Positions 40,620 through 52,463 of a DNA stretch of 57,500 bases are shown piece by piece. Source of the DNA: Mesostigma viride. Its lineage: Eukaryota; Streptophyta; Mesostigmatophyceae; Mesostigmatales; Mesostigmataceae. Below the pieces are notes generated by a model that worked only from the letters and a program-made list of their open reading frames with translations, did not search any database and was not told where the DNA came from. The first letter of the stretch is position 1, and each line of letters starts with the position of its first letter. The position numbers and the translations under genes were made by a program. The stretch covers positions 4,420,702 through 4,478,201 of the forward strand of contig RPFO01000022.1 of NCBI GenBank assembly GCA_009746045.1, given 5' to 3'.

Positions 40620-41715
40620 CTGCACACAGCAGCCACCCATGTCCCCGTGAGGACCAGATGGAACGTGAGAACCCACTAAGCAGGGAGATGTGTCTGCAGT
40701 GAATGAAACAGACCTACGCGTCATGCGCACACCCCATGGACCTCATGGCCCCTGATCATGGCCACAGCCTAACTCATGAGCCTGCCAGCGGCCCCACGGA
40801 TGTGCCTGCCCTTCCACCACTTCGCTGGCGAACTAAAGTACCGCCAATTACAAAGTCCAATTCGACTCCACCCTAGCAAACATTGCTGCAGTAAACAAGG
40901 GCATCAGTACAACCACAAAGAGCGGGGCTTTACTGATGTGGCTGGGGATGAGCCGTGTGATCCTTGTGAGAGAGTCATGCCATGAGGAACATCAGCAGAG
41001 ATTCCAGGCAGTTGCTGCGGCCAGCATGGCACGGACAGGCTAGATGCACTGCACATGCCTCCCAGCAAACAAATGGCCCTCAGGACAGCCAGGCGATCAG
41101 GATGGGGAAGGCCCAAAAACGCGGGCCAGACACTTGTTCAGATCACCTTTAGAAGGCCTGGTAGTGAAAAGGCTCAGGGAATGGAGGCACCTCACCGCAT
41201 GCAACTCAGGTCAATGGATTCGGCTGTTCCTCACCCGTTGCCACAAGAGAAGGGGGGAGGGGGGAAGGGCGGGGAACATGATCTCACAGGCCGGTGTGCA
41301 ATTAAGTCTAATTTGAAAAACTAACTGGCACAACCAGGTCATACGCATGTCATCTCTCGAATTCCTCGCCCTGAGTACGGTAGTGAAAGTGAGATCGGTA
41401 GTGCATGATCCAGATTCCAGTAGCCACGATTCCTGCCCGGCAGAGCCATCCACCTCATGGGCACCAGGCATCCCATGGGGTGCACAGCTCGTCAACATCA
41501 CGACTTTCCACTGGCAGGGTGCCCCGTGCTGGGAACGTAACAGCACCGCGTGAAGTTGGAAGCAAGCCTGACACCGTCTGTGGCAAAGCCCGCTGCACAC
41601 CCTGCAACATGATTGCATTGCAGAAATACTAAAACCAAAAATGTAATGCCAAAACTGTGCGTAAAACTTTGGAAGCGCATTCGCTTGCGGCCATCAGGGT
41701 AACGTAAAAGCTAAC

Positions 41716-41814
41716 CTTGTCCTTTGCCTCCATGTCTGCACCGCTCGCGACCAGGTGCTTCACCGCGTCCTGGTGGCCCTTCTCTGATGCCATGAACAGC
41801 GGTGTGGCATTATC
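41716..41814 (-). CDS. Ankyrin exon 2, one repeat
   Basis: 99 nt, phase 0, after CTGCAG and before GTTAGC. Reads DNATPLFMASEKGHQDAVKH then LVASGADMEAKDK. It is the most diverged of the four tandem-unit exons, suggesting the oldest unit. Confidence 0.8.
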
Positions 41815-42954
41815 CTGCAGACAGCAGCCACGCACGCCCCCGCGAGGACCAGATGGAACTTGCGAAACCCTCTAAGCGGGGAGATGTGGCTGCAGGAACT
41901 GCAACAGGCCTACTTCGCGTCATGACCCCACCCATGGACATCACGGCCCCTGACCATGGCCGCAGCCAATTACGCTTGAGCGGCTGACCTACATGCGGCT
42001 CCCACAAGTTGTCCTGCCTTTCTAGCGCGTCCTAGTTTGACCACAGTACCGACAATCACAACATCCAAGAAGCCTCCACCCTAACGAACATCGCTGCAGA
42101 AAACAGGGGCATCAGTACATCCATGGAGGACGGGGCTTTGCTGGTGTGGCTGAGGATGAGCCGCATGTTCCGTGCAAGAGAGTCATGCCATCAAGAACAT
42201 CAGCAAAGATCCCAGGCAGCTGCTGCTGGCAGCATGGCTCGGACAGGCTGTATGCACCACATTGACGACTTTTGAGCAACTATCTGTAATTAATAGGGGC
42301 ATGGCAGCTGGAGCATTCTGAGATGCACTTAAACTTGACACTACAAATTGTAGCATACTCAATCATGTCGTTACAGCGCAGACATCAGCCCATTCTGCGT
42401 TGCTTTTTGAACTGGACAATCTAGTTCCTACACAAGTTCTCAACCAATTTCAGCACCCAAGAAATGCGTCGGCGCTATCAGATTTCGACCCAACTACTAA
42501 ACCCAGCGCTATGCTCCCTCCTGCTGCTGCGATCACCCCCCGGGCTTACAACATCCGCGAGGCTTTCTCGCCTTTACCGCAGCAACCCATGCACGAGCGC
42601 TGCACTAAAATCTCTTCATCACCGCCTGCAAATCGCTTGCAAGCTTGGGCACTATCCGAGCGGCCAGTGCTCGCCGCATGCTGTGCCGATATAATGTATT
42701 TCGAAGACACCAAGTGCGATTCCCAAACCTTTCTTAACTCAACAAGGCCAGAAATCTGCTACTAGATGATCTGCCTACCACCATGCTCGCAAAACAAAGT
42801 CCAAATGTGTAGATAGCAAGCCCATGTCTGCATCAAACCTTATTCCTACCACACAAATGTGAGACCTTCAACAATAATGCCAAACAATGCCATGCATGGA
42901 AGGTCCCTAACGCAAGGAATCTTCTCAGTGCCCGTCTTGGGACCACAGCCTTAC

Positions 42955-43056
42955 ATCATCCTTGGCGTCCACGTCCAGGCGGCAGGCCTCCACCAGGTAC
43001 TTGACCAGCGCCAGGTGCCCACCTTGTGCGGCGTGGTGCAGCATGGTTTGGTGCGC
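42955..43056 (-). CDS. Ankyrin exon 1, outside the tandem units
   Basis: 102 nt, phase 0, between acceptor TTGACATACAG and donor GTAAGG. Reads AHQTMLHHAAQGGHLALVKY then LVEACRLDVDAKDD: one ankyrin repeat of 34 residues with an insertion before DVDAKDD. It lies between the coiled-coil exon and the tandem array and has a canonical donor, unlike the array exons. Confidence 0.8.
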
Positions 43057-44626
43057 CTGTATGTCAATCAAGAATGCCCACGGCAGCAACCACCATCCCC
43101 AGGTCATGGACAAGGCATCCAAAGAGTTTCAGATCTAGGAGCGAGGTTACCAGCCTTAATACTGTGAAGTCAAGCCTGGGAGATTTTTGAACGAACTGTG
43201 CAGCAGTATATACTGTAATTGCGTGGAGCCCCAAGTGCAGCCCCTAGCAACTGCACTGGAGTCACAAGAAACCTTGCTGCCCATGGAATAATGGCTTAAA
43301 GCAGCGGCCAGTGGTGTACACGTGCAAGGGAGATACCAACAGCTAGCTTTTTAAGTATAGGGCCATTCCCAACCTGCGTTAGACAGCTGCGATTTTCCCC
43401 TCTTCATTGACCTAGTTACTCCTAATGACAGCTACATCAGCATTTGGACCTAGGGCAGAAACATGCATGGGAAAACAGGCAGGCCATGGGTAGTTCTCAT
43501 GGAAAAGAGCAGGCCCATTCAAGCAGAAAGGTCGCAGTCATTGGATTTCTGAAAGCAAGCAGGAGATGTAGGTGTTACTTGGAACCGGGTAAAAGAAAAG
43601 CAGGAGAAAAGACCCATAAAATCCATGCATGTGACCTCTCAAAATGTCTGGTGTAGGCCCCATTGAAGGAACATGATGGCCCGAGACATGGGACAAGAAC
43701 ACAAATGAGAACAAAATGGACTTCAAGCAAAGCGCCCCAGCAGCCAGCAAGGAGCAGCCCCATACTGCGTTGTGTGTGTGAAATGACAGCTGTCATGTTG
43801 TCAGCTCTTAGGTCACTCATAAAGACAACGGCATGTCTGGGTCCAATAGGCATTGTGCATTGCTGCCAGGCTACTGGCTCAACCAGAGAATGCAGCAGGG
43901 GTCTCAACAGGCCAGTTGAGGAATAATTCAACACCATCAAAGGTTCTCCCACTGTGTACTGCATGTAATGGCATCACAAGTCCAAACAAAGCCTAGATTT
44001 CCTGGCCAGGCAGGGAAGAGTGAGAGGGATAAAGCAAGGCGAGCATTACTAGGCCAGCTCAACCAGTTTCCCCCAACACAAAGGCTCTGCCTGCCACTAA
44101 GATTTGCCAAGGGTGGGACAGCCACTTCGCTAGAAAACAAACCCTGCGAGGCCTCGTCAAAGTGCAGAGAGGCGGATACACACCGGTTGCACGACGCACA
44201 CCAGTCATGTTGCCCAGCAGAAGCCACCAGCGACTTGATATGCTCAGCATCGAGCCTTGCGCAAGCTCTAGCTCTACGAATGCCACGGCTTGCTAATGTA
44301 ACCCGTTTAGAACCGAGGACGCTATCGGAACGGCTATAGCGAGCCACCTACTGTGCTTTTTCCTAGCGAGTTGGTGGATTTCCAGCGTGGGCGAAACACG
44401 TTACAGGGCGTTGTTTCCCGCAACGCAAGTCCTGTTGTTTTGCACAGAACTTGTCGGGCGTGAAATAGCGCCATTACAGAAGCAAGAAAAGAGTTTCCCA
44501 TGCAGCCATGCAGCAGCTGAGAACCGTTTACTGCCGTGGCAGAGTTTCCCTACAGCAATGCCGCATGCCGCTTAATGCCTAGCTGTAAGCTTGGATTGCA
44601 ATTCGGGGTATTGAAAGCCTACTCAC

Positions 44627-45205
44627 CTCGTTCTTCCTCTCCTGCTGCTGCTGCTGCTGCGACATGGCTCGCGTCTCCTCCAGCTGCAAGACGGCCCTCA
44701 GCGCCTCTCGCATCTCCTCCAACTGGCGCTGAAACTCCACAGCCCTGGCTTGCTGATTCGACAGCTGAGCCTCTTTCACAGCCAACACCTTGGAACTTTG
44801 TGACGCCTGCGCCCTCCAGAATTCCATCTGCGCCTTCAAGGCAGACGTTTCACCCTCAATTTCTGCCTTGCTGGGTGACCCCTGAAGCAGCCACCCTCTC
44901 TGCTCGTTCAGCTGCTGCGATTCGTGCACCTGTCCCAGCGGCTCGGCAGACTCCTGTGGAACCTCCTGGCCTGATTTGTGCCTGACGTGACGATCCAGTC
45001 TGAAGACGCGCTCGGCAAGCACCTGCTCGAGGCGGCTCTCCTTATCCGCCCCATAGTCCTTGTCCAATTTGCTGCTGAGCTCGGCCAACTTGTGCTCAAC
45101 CAGCACAATAAAGTTGTCCAGTTTGATGCTGAGCGCAGCAACCGCTTGCTCAGGCAGCTTTTCTGGCTCTAGTGCGCGCGACATGTTTGTAAGCACCAAA
45201 GGCAT
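44627..45205 (-). CDS. Coiled-coil first exon, probably of the ankyrin gene
   Basis: An ATG at 45205 (MPLVLTNMSRALEPEK) or a second at 45184 opens an exon of up to 193 codons ending ERKNE before a strong GTGAGT donor, phase 0. The sequence is charged and heptad-rich: LSIKLDNFIVLVEHKLAELS, SSKLDKDYGADKESRLEQVL, LKAQMEFWRAQASQSSKVLA and FQRQLEEMREALRAVLQLEE, then a poly-Gln stretch. This indicates a long coiled coil. The next phase-0 exons on this strand are the ankyrin exons, and both flanks fit one gene. No exon was found in the 1.6 kb between 43,057 and 44,626, so the link is inference. Confidence 0.65.
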
Positions 45206-47098
45206 GTCCTGTTGTCAAGGGGTGAAGTGAATGCAGCGGAGAGACCAGGTTGCACAAGGTGCGCCAGGCAGGCAGCCGCGTCAAGGACCAGCAACACATG
45301 CATGACAGCGCCTTGCAATCTCGCACGCGCGTGCAAATAATAGTGTCGAGAAAACAGGACCGGACGCTAACTGGAGGGCAACGGGAAAGCTACTGGTCGT
45401 TACCCACAACTGAACCCCCGCAAATACAGAATAAATACTCAACTCTCAATCTGAGCGCTTGGGAAGACCATTGCGTACTGGGGGAGTACCAGGTTGACCA
45501 ATTTCAGTTTCAATCGCAACAAAATCAACAACGCAATAGACACCATAAATTTTGCTAAACTGGTAAAGTCCCTTCCTGCTTTACATGCAATGCAAATCAG
45601 ACTCCTAGCAGATCAAACTCTCTCTTCTCAAGCTTCCACGGAGCAGCTTAGGCAGCGCAAATTTTCTCTTGCTCAGAAACGCCGCATTTCTAAAAGCGTA
45701 CCGCGCTTGAAGGTGGCTGCGTAACGGCAGAGCTCGCGCGCGATCGCGCAACGCCGACACGAGGCGCGGAGTCAGGACCACCGTTTTGCAGATCGCCTTT
45801 AGCTGAGTTCATATTTACTTACCAGCGGGTTATCGCTGCCTGGCAACAGCGCAGCAAGACGCCAAGGAGAAAGAAGCCGTCTTATAGCCCGACTTTGCGG
45901 CTCTAAACGCAGCGCAGCCCGGACGTGGCAACGCAGACCTATGCGCCCGTAGATGCATATCTCGGTACCAGGCCACACAGGTGGGAGCAAACCTGAGCGA
46001 CTTCCAAGCATTATATGTCCTCGCAGATATTTCGAGAGCATCACTGTGCTATCCTGTGCTATCCTGTGCTATCCTGCGCTTGCAATACAGCGTTTGCGGC
46101 TTGCTGCAGTAGGCTCGTCTCATCATTAAAGGGGCAAAGAAATGAATGTCATGCACTGAGCTGGGTCACACAGTCATGGTGACTGGTGTTGTGACAAACG
46201 TGCTGAGGAATGGTGTAATAGCACTTCCCCTGCTGCTGAGCGCTGGCCGCCGGGTTATTCCTCAACATCCTCGTCATGTCCTGTACGCTGATACGACCTG
46301 GCTGTTTCGCATCCCCGTTCTCGCCAGACCTGTTGTGGGTTTCCTGCTGAGAGGACGGGGGGGGGAAGGGCCGCGCGTCCGCCCGGCCCCCCCGTCCTCC
46401 CCGTCCTCCAGCCCACGGGCCTGGCGGCCCGCCGGCCCGAAACCCAAAACCGGGCGGGGACGACGGAGAAAAACCTAGGAACGGGGCCTGGAGGACGCTC
46501 CCGAAACCCAAAACGGGGCTGCGACGACGGGGCTCGGCCAGGCAAAACCTGAAACAGGGGCGCAGAGGACGGGGCTTGGCCAGGCAGCCAGGGCAGCGCT
46601 GCAGAGACGTAACGTAACCATCATCCTGAGTCATCCTGAGTCTTCGGGCAAACAGCACACCCGAAGCTTGCCTGAAGCACGAATTCCAATGCTTCAGCAG
46701 CACCTCTGTCAAATGCTCTTTTTTGGCCAGCCAGGCAGACGGTGAATATACAAGAATGGAGGATGTGAACAATAATGCAGTGTCGGACGAATGAGAATGT
46801 AGGAGATGCCGTCAAGGCTGCTCAAGTCGTGTGCAGGGTATGCCCTCTCAACGTCTGCAGCACGGTTGGATCATTCGGCTTTCTGTACTGCCGCCTTTTA
46901 CAGCCCAGCCGTCTTACTGTGTCCGTAAGGGCGTTGCGGTTTTAGGTAAGCTGCGTTTGATCTTGTAGGGTGTCGATTTAATTGAAGACCTGCTATTTTC
47001 TCCCCGGCACTTCTGTCTTAGCTTCTAAACGCCATCTGATATATTTCATATGTCCCCACCTTACGTCTATCTGACCTGATCCCTGCCAGTGTCGCGCC
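45206..47098. other. No convincing gene; short tandem repeat at 46,046-46,080
   Basis: There are four units of ATCCTGTGCT near 46,050. A 207-codon minus-strand frame at 46,149-46,772 is Pro/Gly/Arg-rich in the middle and lies over a CGGGGC-rich degenerate repeat (46,340-46,580), so I do not call it. The segment just before 47,099 would be the promoter region of the recombinase gene. Confidence 0.5.
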
Positions 47099-47242
47099 AT
47101 GTCCAAGCACGCTGGAACCGTCCCAGATTGCCCCCCGCGGGGCCCCAATACTACTGACAGGGAGCGTGCCCAGGAAATACGGGATTCGGGGCTGAAGCAG
47201 TCAACTCGGGGGGAGTATGAGAAAAACGCAGAGTCCTTTTGG
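47099..47242 (+). CDS. Recombinase exon 1
   Basis: ATG at 47099, 48 codons: MSKHAGTVPDCPPRGPNTTD, then QSTRGEYEKNAESFW, a segment like the first helices of core-binding domains (TxxxYxxxxxxFxxW). It ends at TTTTGG before GTATGT, phase 0. A following frame from 47281 (LVEFVEANVEANVL) could continue helix 1, but would need a 38-nt intron. Confidence 0.55.
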
Positions 47243-47711
47243 GTATGTGTTTGTAAACGTCGAGCCATATTTCTTACAAGTTAGTCGAATTCGTCGAGGC
47301 AAACGTCGAGGCAAATGTGTTGTGCATAAGTTGTTATACCATCACACATGGTAATAGTGGATGTAATTATGCATGCTCTTTTTGCTGTGCAGATTGATTA
47401 GACAGTGCTGCAAATGGATAATATGAAATTGTACATGCTTTCAATGGCCATGCAAAATGTCTGGAAAGGTTCTTGTATGCTAGTTCATCATCTAAGTGAT
47501 ATGACGTTGGGTGGCCATGTTGGAAAGCTGTCATACCCTATTCAGCAGTCAGTATGTAGATCCGAATCGCTCTGATTGTACACGTCACTTACTACATAAG
47601 CGACGTACTTACATTGTTTTTGAGCTTGTGATGCCATATGAGGTTACCCCACAGATTCATGGAAGGGATGATTCATTCACTAACCAAGTTAATTAGCGCG
47701 TACACTGCGCC

Positions 47712-47984
47712 ACGTGGGTACCAATAAAGGAACCTTCAACCCTTATACACAATGAGAAGGAGGGAGGGCGCCTTTAGTAGCTTCTCTCACTGCCCAAGGG
47801 GAGCAGGCCACAGAGTGCTCTCTCCGCATCGTGGTGCGGTTGCAGCTGTGGGTGCAATACAACGAGCAGTAGGCTGATGCATATAGCAGGTGCTGTAAAG
47901 TTGCTGTAAAGGTCAGGTGGGCTCAAGGCGTAGGCTAAGGTGCAAGCAAATGGCCACAATGAGCCATGGCTGATCTAAGGAAGG
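47712..47984 (+). repeat. About 270 bp repeat, copy 1 (inverted relative to copy 2)
   Basis: ACGTGGGTACCAATAAAGG at 47712 through CCATGGCTGATCTAAGG is the reverse complement, with roughly a fifth of bases changed, of 51,749-52,006. The copies lie on either side of the recombinase exons 48,234-51,628, in introns. No coding content. Confidence 0.8.
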
Positions 47985-48233
47985 GATGATGGACCACCCT
48001 GATACATGATCCCCCCTCCCCCCCAGCAAGCATTAACCGTAGCCCACATGGTGTGCGTCACATGGTGTGGGATGCTTTTTAACAATAATTTTAGGTTTGA
48101 TATGGGGATTCTGTTTTTATTCTGCCTTTTTGTCTGGGGCTTCTCTTATTCTTTGGTATGTTTGTGGCTACTTATTATTTTGTATTGCTACCTTGTCAAC
48201 CCCATATCGGGAGTTTCCTTTACTTTATTGCAG

Positions 48234-48344
48234 CGGTGGCTTGGAGACTTGCATGGCGTCGACGCGGAGGCAGCAAAAACAATAGTTTTCTCGCGGAATG
48301 AGGTCTTGAAATATCTACTGCATCTCAGTGACGATGAGCACAAG
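48234..48344 (+). CDS. Recombinase exon, core-binding domain
   Basis: 111 nt between TTTATTGCAG and GTACGA, phase 0. Reads RWLGDLHGVDAEAAKTIVFS then RNEVLKYLLHLSDDEHK, a helical segment expected in the DNA core-binding domain. A gap with no clear exon lies between it and exon 1. Confidence 0.6.
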
Positions 48345-51143
48345 GTACGACATCTGTCATATTTTGTTTGCCATGTTTGCATTCGGTATGCTCTTTTGTT
48401 GCTGGTTTGTTGCTTTATTGTTTGTTCTCTTAATGAAGGACAAACACAGCTCACCAGTAAGGGATATGTTGTTCATCCTCTGTGAACATCTGACAGTTTG
48501 TTGAGACTTTAGCGGTTGTGTCATGGTTTATTTTGCTGTTTAAGGGGAGGGGACACCCCTAAAGGGCACTTTTCTGGAAACCATACCTATGCATGTGCTA
48601 AAAATCCAATTATGATTGGGGACCATAAATATGATTAAAAAAAAAAATTCCAGCCACTTGGGGGGGGTACTAGCCCCCACCATACACCGGTAACGCGCTA
48701 AAAATAGAAAAAGACGCTATTTTAGTCACATTTTTTCTAGGACAATGGGCAAACATATTGGGACCAAATCATATATTCCCATATAGTTCCCTGACTTTTG
48801 AGAAATGCTACCTAATTTTGAGCACAGAATAACCATGTTTAGACACATTGATGGATTTCCCTGCAAAAAGGGTACTTTTTTTAACCAAAAAAAAAAATCA
48901 AATCATAAACACATGCAATAGTGCCAAATCATATATTCCCAAATATTACACGTTGGGAGACATGCAGCCCCAAATTTTCAGGTCATTCTGACAAGCGCAG
49001 CCCTATTTGATGGATATTCCTAGATTGCCACCTGTGACGAAGCTAAGGGAGGTTTTAGCTAGTATTTAACCACACTAACACCCCTTTATACATCTAAGCC
49101 TCATGAAAACTGGCCAAACCACATACTACCATTCTCTGCACATATGGTACCTCCTATGTTCAAGGTTTGACGCCATTCTGACAAGAACTGCCCAAGTTAC
49201 AACCATTCCAAGACGGCCACCCATGTAGACGCTACAAGGAAATTAGAGCACCTCCTTCTTCATCAAAGACATCTGCAAACTGACCAAAGCACACATAATC
49301 AACTCTTGCACGCTGACGGCAACGCATGCTCAATGTGGGGGGTCATTGCGACAAGAACTGCTCAAGTTGATGGGTTTCCTATATGACCACATGACAAGGC
49401 ACTAAGGACCACTCAGTAAGTTAGTAACCCCACAGTGCCACTTAATATGCCATCCAACATGCACCAAAACCATGCAGAGTATGTTTACAAAGTACAAAGG
49501 GGTGGCCACGCACCTCATATGTCTTCATCATCCCTCCAGCATGGCCAGCCTTGTAAATATGTGCATAGCCTTGACGATGGTAGCCCTAACATGCCTAAGC
49601 AGCATTTCCTATGTTTCTCCCAGGTTAGAGTGTAAGGTTGATGCCAACCAAGCTAATCAACACAACAACACCTCCTAAACTGTCCTCCTCGGCATGGATG
49701 ACAAACTGGGACTATGGAGGGCAAGGAACCAAGTAAGAACATGGTATATATAGCTTGCATGCAGTCATGCATGTCAACCATGGTTGGCTCAGCACATTGT
49801 AGTCTTGTCACATCATCATAACAAAGGAAAGCTCAAACAACCATTGGTGCCAGCTATCTACATGCAGTCACACAAATGCAATATCTCCAACATCATCATC
49901 ACTATAACACTTCCATCCCTGCACGATAAAATGCAAAGAAACCATTGGCGGCCCTTCACCGCATGAGCGCTGTGATGCCGCTGCGGCCTGTGAGGAGAGG
50001 GTGCGTCACTCTCAAACAACAAGAAGCGTCCATACGCACAACATCCTTGCCAGAACACGTTTTATGACATGCCTTATACCTTCCCGAAGAGCTATAGGCT
50101 GCGACTGAAGCGGCCCTGATCACGACATCAACGAAAACAATCTAAAGCTGCCAGGTATTCGACAACACAACGGCAAGCGACGGCGAGCTAGCTGGCGGAA
50201 ACTGCCCAAAAAGAACGCAAAAAACCTCGAACGATGAGCTCATAGAAGAAAGCACCGATAGCAGATAACGTTCGCGACAAATCTGTACCTTGCCCTCGTA
50301 AATCCCTCGCCCAGGCGCGCAACAACAGCCGTTCTTCCATGGACAGGTCAGACACGCACTGCGCAGGTCTGAACAATTACTTACCGATAATGGCCGAAAA
50401 TCTGGCAAAAAGCACCAGCTCGGTTTAGAATTCGATGCAACCGATATTAATGCCTGCTTCAAGGTCAGAACAGCCCCCAAAACCGCTATTTTACAGCCGC
50501 TATCATGAATTCTATTTCATTCCGCGCGACCAAAAAATTCAGATTACCCCCCATGCCGATGGCATAAAAAAACAACAGCGATATTGTAAACCAGCTGATT
50601 TCCGCCACAAACTAACATCATAAACTCATCTCCTTTTAGATTCGAGTAAAATTTTTGCATTTCGCCTGCCCTAGTGTGGTAGTTTCGCCTGAACGCAGTC
50701 GCCATGGCCACTTCCGCAAGGGGTGCGCGCACCGTGCACGTGAAATTTGTGACCTTCGGCTCCGGCGCGAATTTTTTGGCGCCAAAAAATTCGGGGGTGT
50801 CCCGTCCCCTTAAATCTGTAGTTGTGGTTGTGGTTAGCGCTCGATCAAAAAGCTTCAGTATTCATGTTGCTGGCCACTTACTTTCTTCTTTCTTTTTTTG
50901 CCTCTATCTAAACGCGCTTGAAATATACATATAATGAAAATTTAGTAGTACATTTGTAGACGAAGGAACACAAGAAAAGGGTGGAATGGATTTTTTATGC
51001 ACTGTCACAAGTGATTGATGGCTTAGAGCGCTGCTTACCTATGATTGCTGTTGTTGTGATTATTATTATCATGATCATTATCATTATTGGTATAATTACA
51101 ATCATCATATCATTGTGTGTTTGCTTGTCTGCTGTGCATTCAG
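48345..51143 (+). other. 2.8 kb intron with degenerate tandem repeats
   Basis: Contains two CCAAATCATATATTCCCA units (48,763 and 48,923) and degenerate units of about 150 bp with CATTCTGACAAG-ACTGC-CAAGTT (48,960-49,440). It also has the segment 49,542-49,622 shared with the palindrome spacer, and AT-rich DNA with ATTATTATCATGATCATTATC near 51,058. A possible minus-strand coding stretch at 50,376-50,188 (MEERLLLRAWARDLRGQGTD) is unsupported by splice sites. No confident gene. Confidence 0.55.
49542..49622. repeat. Dispersed repeat shared with 11,523-11,608
   Basis: TGGCCAGCCTTG, TTCATAGCC or TGCATAGCC, ACGnTAGCCCTA, AGCAGC and CTATGTTTCTCCCA or CTAGGTTTCTCCCA appear in the same order in both places, with scattered changes. 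No coding sense visible. Confidence 0.7.
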
Positions 51144-51307
51144 GGCTATCACCCCGTGAAAAACGCATACAAGGCTGTCAACTACTTCTACAGGAAGCAA
51201 CAAGCCACGCACAACCTCACCACGGAGGACTACCCGGACTTGTGGAATGTCGACATCGAAAACATCTTGGAGGGGCTGCAGATGCAACAGACCTACGCTC
51301 ATCGGAG
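51144..51307 (+). CDS. Recombinase exon, core-binding domain
   Basis: After GCATTCAG: GYHPVKNAYKAVNYFYRKQQ, then DYPDLWNVDIENILEGLQMQ and QTYAHRR. The motif YKAVNYFYRKQ...LWNVDIENILEGL...Y is characteristic of Crypton/GCR1-type recombinases. It ends AG before GTTTGT, leaving two bases that are completed by the next exon. It is separated from the previous exon by a 2.8 kb intron full of repeats. Confidence 0.7.
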
Positions 51308-51477
51308 GTTTGTTAGTTCATGCAACAAATGTTCCTGTTGTAGGATTTCTTGGTTCTTCTGCTTGCTACGCAATGGCGTTCATCGCGGGCAGCTGTATGT
51401 CAGCCCTTTCTTGATATTTACCGTTCATTGGTTATCCATTGTCTCTTTTGCTAATGTCAACGTATGTATACGGCCAG

Positions 51478-51628
51478 GTCGGGGAAAGACCGTCAACAAG
51501 GGGCGATGCCCTTTGACTTGTCCTTCGAGCAAGAAGATGCGATGAACCTGTACTGGCTGAGGAAGTCGGAGGAGACGAGCAAGACGAGCAAGAAGAAGTT
51601 CACAAGCTACTCCTACTTCCAAACCTAA
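51478..51628 (+). CDS. Recombinase exon running into a stop
   Basis: After ACGGCCAG: RSGKDRQQGAMPFDLSFEQE, then DAMNLYWLRKSEETSKTSKK and a TAA at 51626. MPFDLSFEQEDAMNLYWL fits the linker before the catalytic domain. The lysine-rich end and stop are unexpected. Either splicing skips the end through a donor I cannot see, or the copy is truncated here. Confidence 0.6.
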
Positions 51629-51748
51629 TAAGAAATTATGGGGAAGTCAGACATGTGTGTGGAACGTCTTTTTTGCTTCTGGCCAATGACATAAGCTCAG
51701 CATTATATATACTTAGCCAGCTGTTTAGATTGGCATGTATGTGATGGC

Positions 51749-52006
51749 ATTAGATCATCCATGGCTTAATGTGGCCATTTTCTTGCCCCTTAGCCTAGAT
51801 GTATCCACTGCTGTGCTAACTTTTATAGCATCTGCTTTGCATCAGCCTACATCTTGCTGTATTGCACCCACAGTTGCGCCCGCACCATGATGCGGAGAGA
51901 GCGCTCTGTGGCCTGCCGCCCACTTGAGGCTGTGATAGAAGCTAGGGCGCCCTCCCTGTTTCTCATTGTGTATGAGGGTTGAAGGTTCCTTTATTGGTAC
52001 CCACGT
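51749..52006 (-). repeat. About 260 bp repeat, copy 2
   Basis: Ends CCTTTATTGGTACCCACGT at 52,006, mirroring copy 1. The two together could pair into a long stem in RNA spanning about 4 kb. Confidence 0.8.
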
Positions 52007-52153
52007 AAACATGGTCTATGTGCTAATTAATTATTTAATGAATTAATTCTTGCCATTGTGTGCTTTGGCCAATGTGTGCTCCGCTTCCAAAGTCAGGTTG
52101 GTTGTATATCTGATGTCAACAATATCCTCGTGGATTGTTTGTCGTTTTCGCAG

Positions 52154-52307
52154 TGCGGACTGGGCGCTCATGGTCTCGGGGTGCTTGCGTGATGACGACA
52201 AGCGCCTCCTCCAGCTGTGCGACTTGTTTCAATATTTATACACGGAGATTAGCCCAACAGCAGCATACATGATGGGGTTCTGCATCCACGAGGGAAAGAC
52301 AAACAAG
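52154..52307 (+). CDS. Recombinase exon, catalytic box A
   Basis: After TTTTCGCAG: ADWALMVSGCLRDDDKRLLQ, then LCDLFQYLYTEISPTAAYMM and GFCIHEGKTNK before GTAAAA. CLRDDDKRLLQLCDLF supplies the first catalytic Arg. HEGKTNK is the conserved lysine-containing strand of this family. Confidence 0.75.
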
Positions 52308-52463
52308 GTAAAATGTTCTCTAGATGTCTTTTCCGTTCTCTTGTATGTTGCCTGTGATGAAATCACGGTGGTTGTTGGTTTTGCCTGATGTCGCAATGAA
52401 GACTTGTGTTGATGCCATCCGGACGTGTTTTCCTTGGAATGATTCGTCGTTGTCCACTCCCAG

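Larger units (their letters stand above)
37664..42250. repeat. Four tandem units of about 1.16 kb, each with one ankyrin exon
   Basis: The landmark GTGAAAAGG near 37,669 recurs at about 38,827, 39,994 and 41,163, each time followed at a constant distance by AAGAGAAGGGGGGAGGGG, GTGCATGATCCAGATTCCAG and an ankyrin exon on the minus strand. Units differ by point changes and small indels. The fourth unit is the most diverged in and after its exon. Confidence 0.9.

Noticed and set aside
46149-46772. 207-codon minus-strand frame
   Set aside because: Its centre overlays degenerate CGGGGC repeats, and there is no domain, splice context or conserved copy.
50188-50376. Short helical frame MEERLLLRAWARDLRGQ on the minus strand
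   Set aside because: Looks mildly protein-like but has no convincing start, donor or acceptor, and lies inside an intron of the opposite-strand gene.
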